Assembly: GCA_029256105.1 (NCBI GenBank)
Contig: JAQSYO010000002.1
Coordinates: 248,001 to 312,000, forward strand
Direction: 5' to 3'
DNA: 64,000 bases
DNA from: Herbinix sp.
GTDB taxonomy: Bacteria; Bacillota; Clostridia; Lachnospirales; Lachnospiraceae
A program made the position numbers and the translations under genes. A model generated the notes under the pieces. That model worked only from the letters and a program-made list of their open reading frames with translations, did not search any database and was not told the DNA's origin. Below, piece by piece: positions 60,123-64,000 of the stretch (within the stretch, counting starts at the first letter, position 1; each line of letters begins with the position of its first letter).

Positions 60123-61892
60123 CTATTGGACCTGAACAATACCAGAGATGTCCGTCGTAGAAACCAAGGAATAATTCGTATAATAAACCACAAAGCCGGG
60201 CTTTCCACCGCCAGGTTTCTTTACATTCTTCTTCAAGGTATAATCAATCTCCACCTTATCCGCATCACGTGCACTGGAATAGAATGCTGCTAATCTAGCA
60301 GCTTCCTCATAGGTCTTATCCGGTAACTCAATTCCGCCAGCTTTAACAATAACGTGGGAACCGGCTATTTTCTTAGCATGAAACCACCAATCTCCAGCCT
60401 CCGCAAATTGGAAGGTCAGTTCATCGTTTTGATAATTGTTCTTCCCAACATACATATGATAACCATCTGAGGAGATGTAATGAAAGGGTTTACTCTTAAC
60501 ACTTGATTTTTTAGAATTTGCTTTTCGTTCTTGCTTTGAACCACTGGTAAATTTACGTTTGATGTAACCATATTCGGTCAATTCATGTTTTAACTGGGTT
60601 AAATCATCCTCCTCTGTTGCTATATCGAGGGCTGTTTTAATCGATTCCAAATGGGTTAATTCATCTCCGGTATCTTGTACCTGAAGGGTAAGTGCATCAT
60701 ACGTACGTTTCAATTTGTTATACTTTTCAAAATAATGCTTCGCATTTTCCATTGGTGTAATTGTTGGGTCAAGTGGAATGCTGATTTCCTCATTATCATA
60801 ATAATTGATCGTAGTCAATACTTTGGCACCTGGCACCAAACCATAACCATACGCAGTGATTAATTCCCCATAAACCTTAAACTTATCGCGTTTATCGGTA
60901 TCTTTCAGTTGTTTTAACTGTAGGTCGTATTTTTTGCTAGCGCGGTCGATTGCATTAGATACAACTTTACGTAAATCAACCGACTTTTGGCGAATTCTAG
61001 TGACAGCGTTCTTCGCCGCGTAGAACTCCTCCAATAAGGAAGAAATACTTTTAAAGTCCTGAACCTCATGATTTGCATAACAAGTTAATGCAACACTAGA
61101 GAATTCAACCGGAACACCGTCAAGAGATACGATATTGGGTGTAAAAGAAGCGCTCTTGACCTGATCCATCAAGCGCTCAAAATTCTTGTATAAATGTATT
61201 CCTGCTGCTTCACTTAACGCTTCGGTTGGATCACCTGCATCGATAGAAGCGCGACAGCAGAGTTCATTTGCAAGTAGAGGGCTAAGTCCGGTTAGGCTGT
61301 TATAAAGAGCTTTTCCTATGGGCTGGGGCTTCTTGAGTACAGTTTCTTGGAAGGTTTCGTAAGTAATGGTTAGTGGATCAAATTTCTCTGTCGTTGCAGG
61401 AATAAAATATTCTCTACCGGGTAATACCTCACGGACGGAGCTTACGAATTGATTAATTCGCTTAATACTATCAATAATCGTCATATCTTCATCGCAAAAG
61501 ATTATATTACTATGCTTACCCATCAATTCGATTATCAAGTACTTGATACGAAGGTCGCCCATCTCGTCTAAGTGTTCCAACTTGAAATTTATAATACGTT
61601 CCAAGCCTGGTTGCGAGATATCAAGTATTCTTGCACCATTTAGATGCTTTCTTAACAGCATACAAAAATTAGGCGCAGTCATAGGACTGGGCTTTGTATT
61701 CTCGGTTAAGTAAATGAGCGGTAATCCAGCTCCAGCTGAGAGTAACAATTTATACTGCTCTCTAATCTGCCCCTTCACGGTCAAAATTAGCTCATCCTTT
61801 TCCGGTTGAGCAATTTTATTAATCCTGCCGCCCAGCAGGGTTTCACGTAGCTCGTGTATTACATTTGCAATAACTACTCCATCGAATGCCAT
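60123..61892 (-). CDS. rqcH: Rqc2 homolog RqcH (NFACT family)
   Basis: RqcH binds stalled large ribosomal subunits and recruits tRNA-Ala to add an alanine tail that marks the chain for degradation. The 589-residue protein has the NFACT-N domain with M-A-F-D-G-V-V-I-A-N-V at its start and G-R-I-N-K-I near residue 27, a coiled-coil middle (about 270-430), and the C-terminal NFACT-R part with D-W-W-F-H-A-K-K-I-A-G-S-H-V-I-V (about 480-500), where the conserved H and the D-W-W are present. The ATG at 61892 follows AAGGAG; an extension to 61910 overlaps that site. Confidence 0.93.
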   Translation of the reverse strand: MAFDGVVIANVIHELRETLLGGRINKIAQPEKDELILTVKGQIREQYKLLLSAGAGLPLIYLTENTKPSPMTAPNFCMLLRKHLNGARILDISQPGLERIINFKLEHLDEMGDLRIKYLIIELMGKHSNIIFCDEDMTIIDSIKRINQFVSSVREVLPGREYFIPATTEKFDPLTITYETFQETVLKKPQPIGKALYNSLTGLSPLLANELCCRASIDAGDPTEALSEAAGIHLYKNFERLMDQVKSASFTPNIVSLDGVPVEFSSVALTCYANHEVQDFKSISSLLEEFYAAKNAVTRIRQKSVDLRKVVSNAIDRASKKYDLQLKQLKDTDKRDKFKVYGELITAYGYGLVPGAKVLTTINYYDNEEISIPLDPTITPMENAKHYFEKYNKLKRTYDALTLQVQDTGDELTHLESIKTALDIATEEDDLTQLKHELTEYGYIKRKFTSGSKQERKANSKKSSVKSKPFHYISSDGYHMYVGKNNYQNDELTFQFAEAGDWWFHAKKIAGSHVIVKAGGIELPDKTYEEAARLAAFYSSARDADKVEIDYTLKKNVKKPGGGKPGFVVYYTNYSLVSTTDISGIVQVQ

Positions 61893-62221
61893 AACAATCT
61901 CCTTTATCAATAACGGTAATATGAAATCACCGTGAATTTGTTCTTTTATAACAGGTGAATTAACTAATCATTTTAACTAATATATTGAAAAATTATAGCA
62001 CATTAGCTTATAAATGAATACCTTTTTTACTACGATTAACCATTTGAGCGCATATCATTCAGGAAGGACAAAATACATATAGACCATAATTGATAGAAGT
62101 TATATGAATCAAATGTTTAGATTAAAATTTTTTCACATACTTTCTAATTATGTACTTTCTCCATAATATCTCCACAACCAATTGATATGATAAGAAAGAA
62201 GTAGAAAAAAGGAGGATGCAT
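61893..62221. other. non-coding gap between rqcH and the metal-handling gene
   Basis: This AT-rich divergent stretch of about 330 bases holds the two outward promoters, which I cannot place with confidence, and no gene. A short ACGGT/ACCGT inverted repeat is near 61914-61932. Confidence 0.4.
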
Positions 62222-64000
62222 ATGTCTTCAAATATGATTACCAAAACAATATTGATTGATAATATGACCTGTGTCAATTGTGAGAACATAATTGAACAAG
62301 AATTGTCTCGACTAGAGGGAATAGCAAAGGTCAAAGCTAGTTATTCCGCGGGTATGGCTACCATAACTTATGATGAAAATGTAATTAATCTCGAAAAAAT
62401 TGAACAAGTATTACTGGAACATGATTACTACGTGAAAAAAAGTACTTCAAAAGAATTTGCAAATGCACCGTATACGAATATTCCAAATAGTAACAGCAAA
62501 ACACTTTCTTCCGGTAAAGTATATAATACTGCAACAAACAAAATTGATTTTACCAATGTGATCGCTGTAGCTATTATCATTTTTGCTCTTTATACAGTGG
62601 CAAATCGGTTTGGATTATTGAACATATTTAATACCTTTCCGGTAGCAAAGGATGGTATGGGATATGGAATGCTGTTCCTGATCGGAGTTCTTACCTCTGT
62701 TCATTGTGTAGCAATGTGTGGTGGTATTTGCCTTTCCCAATGTGTACCGAAAAATCCTACCAGCAGTGGTGGAGAAAGCAAGTTTGCAGCTATGAGACCT
62801 AGCTTATTATATAATTTAGGTCGAGTAATCTCCTATACAGCAATTGGAGCTGTTGTTGGAGCAATCGGTTCCGTAGTTAGCTTCTCAGGAACAATGAAAG
62901 GCATCGTACAGATCTTGGCTGGTGTATTCATGGTGATCATGGGATTGAATATGTTAAATATTTTCCCTTGGCTACGTAAATTCAATCCTAGAATGCCAAA
63001 AATATTCGCTAAAAAAATCTATGCACAAAGAAGTAGTAATAGCCCGCTTTACATTGGGTTGTTAAATGGGTTGATGCCCTGTGGACCTTTACAGGCGATG
63101 CAGCTGTATGCACTATCAACCGGCAGCCCGATAAAAGGTGCAGTATCAATGTTCTTATTCAGTGTAGGAACAGTACCCTTGATGTTTGCCTTTGGAGCAC
63201 TCAGCTCATTCTTAAGCAAAAAATTCACCAGTAAGATGCTGACAGCCAGTGCAATCCTAGTAGTAGTGTTAGGTGTATTCATGTTCAACAATGGAATTGG
63301 TTTATCAGGAATTACCTTGCCTTCGATATCACCCATAACAAGTTCAGCGCAGACAGGTAATGTAGCAACACTCGAAGATGGTGTGCAGGTAGTTACTACA
63401 AGCCTATCCTCCGGTCGCTACGAACCAATCGTCGTTCAAAAAGGAATTCCGGTTAAGTGGACGATCCAAGCAGAGGATGGAGATATCAACGGTTGTAATA
63501 ATAAAATGATTATTCAAAAGTATAACATTCAAAAACAACTTGTTGCAGGCAACAATGTAATTGAATTTACTCCAACGGATACCGGAGTAGTCCCATATAG
63601 CTGCTGGATGGGTATGATACGTAGCAAGATAACGGTGGTAGATGATCTTAAGGCAGTTGATAATAGTGTTGTGACGGATAGTAGTGGTGTCACAGAAAGC
63701 ACAGGAGGATCCTGTTGCGCAGGTGGAGCAAGTACGAATTCAGCTGATACTAGTTCAAATACAAATGGAGCAGGCTCGAATACAAGCGGAGCAAGTTCAA
63801 ATGCAAGCGGTTTAGATGACTACAATAACCTTCTTGATGTGCAAATACCAACCGATAACATTGCAATAGCAAAGGTTGAGGATGGTATTCAAACAGTAGA
63901 TATAACTTATGATGGAAAAGGATTTTCTCCTGCAGTTGTGGTTGTACAAGGTGGATTAGAGACGACCTGGACAATTAATGGAATCAAGAAAGATATGAAA
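62222..64000 (+). CDS. HMA / DsbD-like membrane / cupredoxin fusion protein (partial, runs off the window)
   Basis: The frame is open from the ATG at 62222 (behind AAAGGAGG) to the window end, 593 codons so far. In order it has an HMA metal-binding domain with M-T-C-V-N-C near residue 15; a TM near residue 115; a six-TM transporter-like core (about 140-375) with H-C-V-A-M-C-G-G-I-C and M-P-C-G-P-L-Q, the pattern of the DsbD/SafE 'urease accessory UreH-like' group; a first cupredoxin-like domain (about 385-475) with N-G-C and S-C-W-M-G-M as likely copper ligands; a low-complexity Ser/Asn/Gly linker with a C-C pair; and the start of a second such domain (S-P-A-V-V-V-V-Q-G-G). It probably moves or senses copper or other metal across the membrane. 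The missing C-terminus lies beyond the window. Confidence 0.85.
   Translation, partial: MSSNMITKTILIDNMTCVNCENIIEQELSRLEGIAKVKASYSAGMATITYDENVINLEKIEQVLLEHDYYVKKSTSKEFANAPYTNIPNSNSKTLSSGKVYNTATNKIDFTNVIAVAIIIFALYTVANRFGLLNIFNTFPVAKDGMGYGMLFLIGVLTSVHCVAMCGGICLSQCVPKNPTSSGGESKFAAMRPSLLYNLGRVISYTAIGAVVGAIGSVVSFSGTMKGIVQILAGVFMVIMGLNMLNIFPWLRKFNPRMPKIFAKKIYAQRSSNSPLYIGLLNGLMPCGPLQAMQLYALSTGSPIKGAVSMFLFSVGTVPLMFAFGALSSFLSKKFTSKMLTASAILVVVLGVFMFNNGIGLSGITLPSISPITSSAQTGNVATLEDGVQVVTTSLSSGRYEPIVVQKGIPVKWTIQAEDGDINGCNNKMIIQKYNIQKQLVAGNNVIEFTPTDTGVVPYSCWMGMIRSKITVVDDLKAVDNSVVTDSSGVTESTGGSCCAGGASTNSADTSSNTNGAGSNTSGASSNASGLDDYNNLLDVQIPTDNIAIAKVEDGIQTVDITYDGKGFSPAVVVVQGGLETTWTINGIKKDMK

Overview
This is a low-GC, AT-rich Gram-positive chromosome, most likely an anaerobic, spore-forming clostridium of the Lachnospiraceae type. 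The evidence is a pyruvate:ferredoxin oxidoreductase next to an NfnAB-like transhydrogenase, a full glycine cleavage operon behind a tandem glycine riboswitch, a SpoVB-like flippase, strong AGGAGG ribosome binding sites, Lachnospiraceae families such as DUF5688, and SOS boxes of the Gram-positive GAAC-N4-GTTY type. No rRNA, prophage or CRISPR array is present. The species is an inference.

Layout. 1-2.5 kb: a PAT-like acetyltransferase and small unknown genes. 2.7-5.6 kb (mostly minus strand): tRNA-Thr, a DegV protein and a NitT/TauT-type ABC importer. Its ATPase gene is cut inside the Walker A motif. 5.6-10.4 kb: a 4.78-kb element with a large serine recombinase and a chemoreceptor sits in that cut; the 5' part of the ATPase lies beyond it. 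Joining the two halves at a shared TTGCCG core restores an uninterrupted Walker A and a 261-residue ATPase. This is the most striking feature of the window. 10.7-18 kb: glycine riboswitch, gcvT-gcvH-gcvPA-gcvPB-lplA-lpdA. 18-25.2 kb: an NTF2-like protein, a truncated VOC gene, a two-component system, an isochorismatase-family hydrolase and a three-gene ABC exporter with paired operator-like repeats.

25.4-33.6 kb: an EAL protein, an SOS-controlled radical SAM DNA-repair pair, a threonine/glycine-rich lipoprotein, a Fur-family regulator, a HAD-GNAT fusion, a CYTH protein, two tiny hydrophilic proteins and an HD-domain protein. 34-44.5 kb: NfnA and NfnB separated by an array of Shine-Dalgarno hairpins, a GGDEF-EAL protein, a membrane protein, a DUF5688 protein and the pyruvate:ferredoxin oxidoreductase. 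44.5-54.8 kb: tRNA-Arg, an EcsC protein, an exported protein, a helical-bundle protein, an RluF-type pseudouridine synthase, LigA, MetA (with the Glu expected for acetyl-CoA use), a PAS-GGDEF protein and a SpoVB-like flippase. 55-58.5 kb: iscR-iscS-iscU-mnmA, which couples Fe-S assembly to tRNA thiolation. 58.6-64 kb: a RimL-type acetyltransferase, a PHP phosphatase, RqcH, and a metal-binding/membrane/cupredoxin fusion that runs off the end.

A recurring theme is short tandem repeat expansion between genes (21.4, 22.7, 34.9-35.1, 39.2 and 54.95 kb) and once inside a gene (the recombinase coiled coil). The genes otherwise form a coherent anaerobic picture: glycine and pyruvate oxidation feed reduced ferredoxin and NAD(P)H pools, Fe-S assembly supports those enzymes, and several c-di-GMP enzymes and a chemoreceptor suggest motility or surface control.
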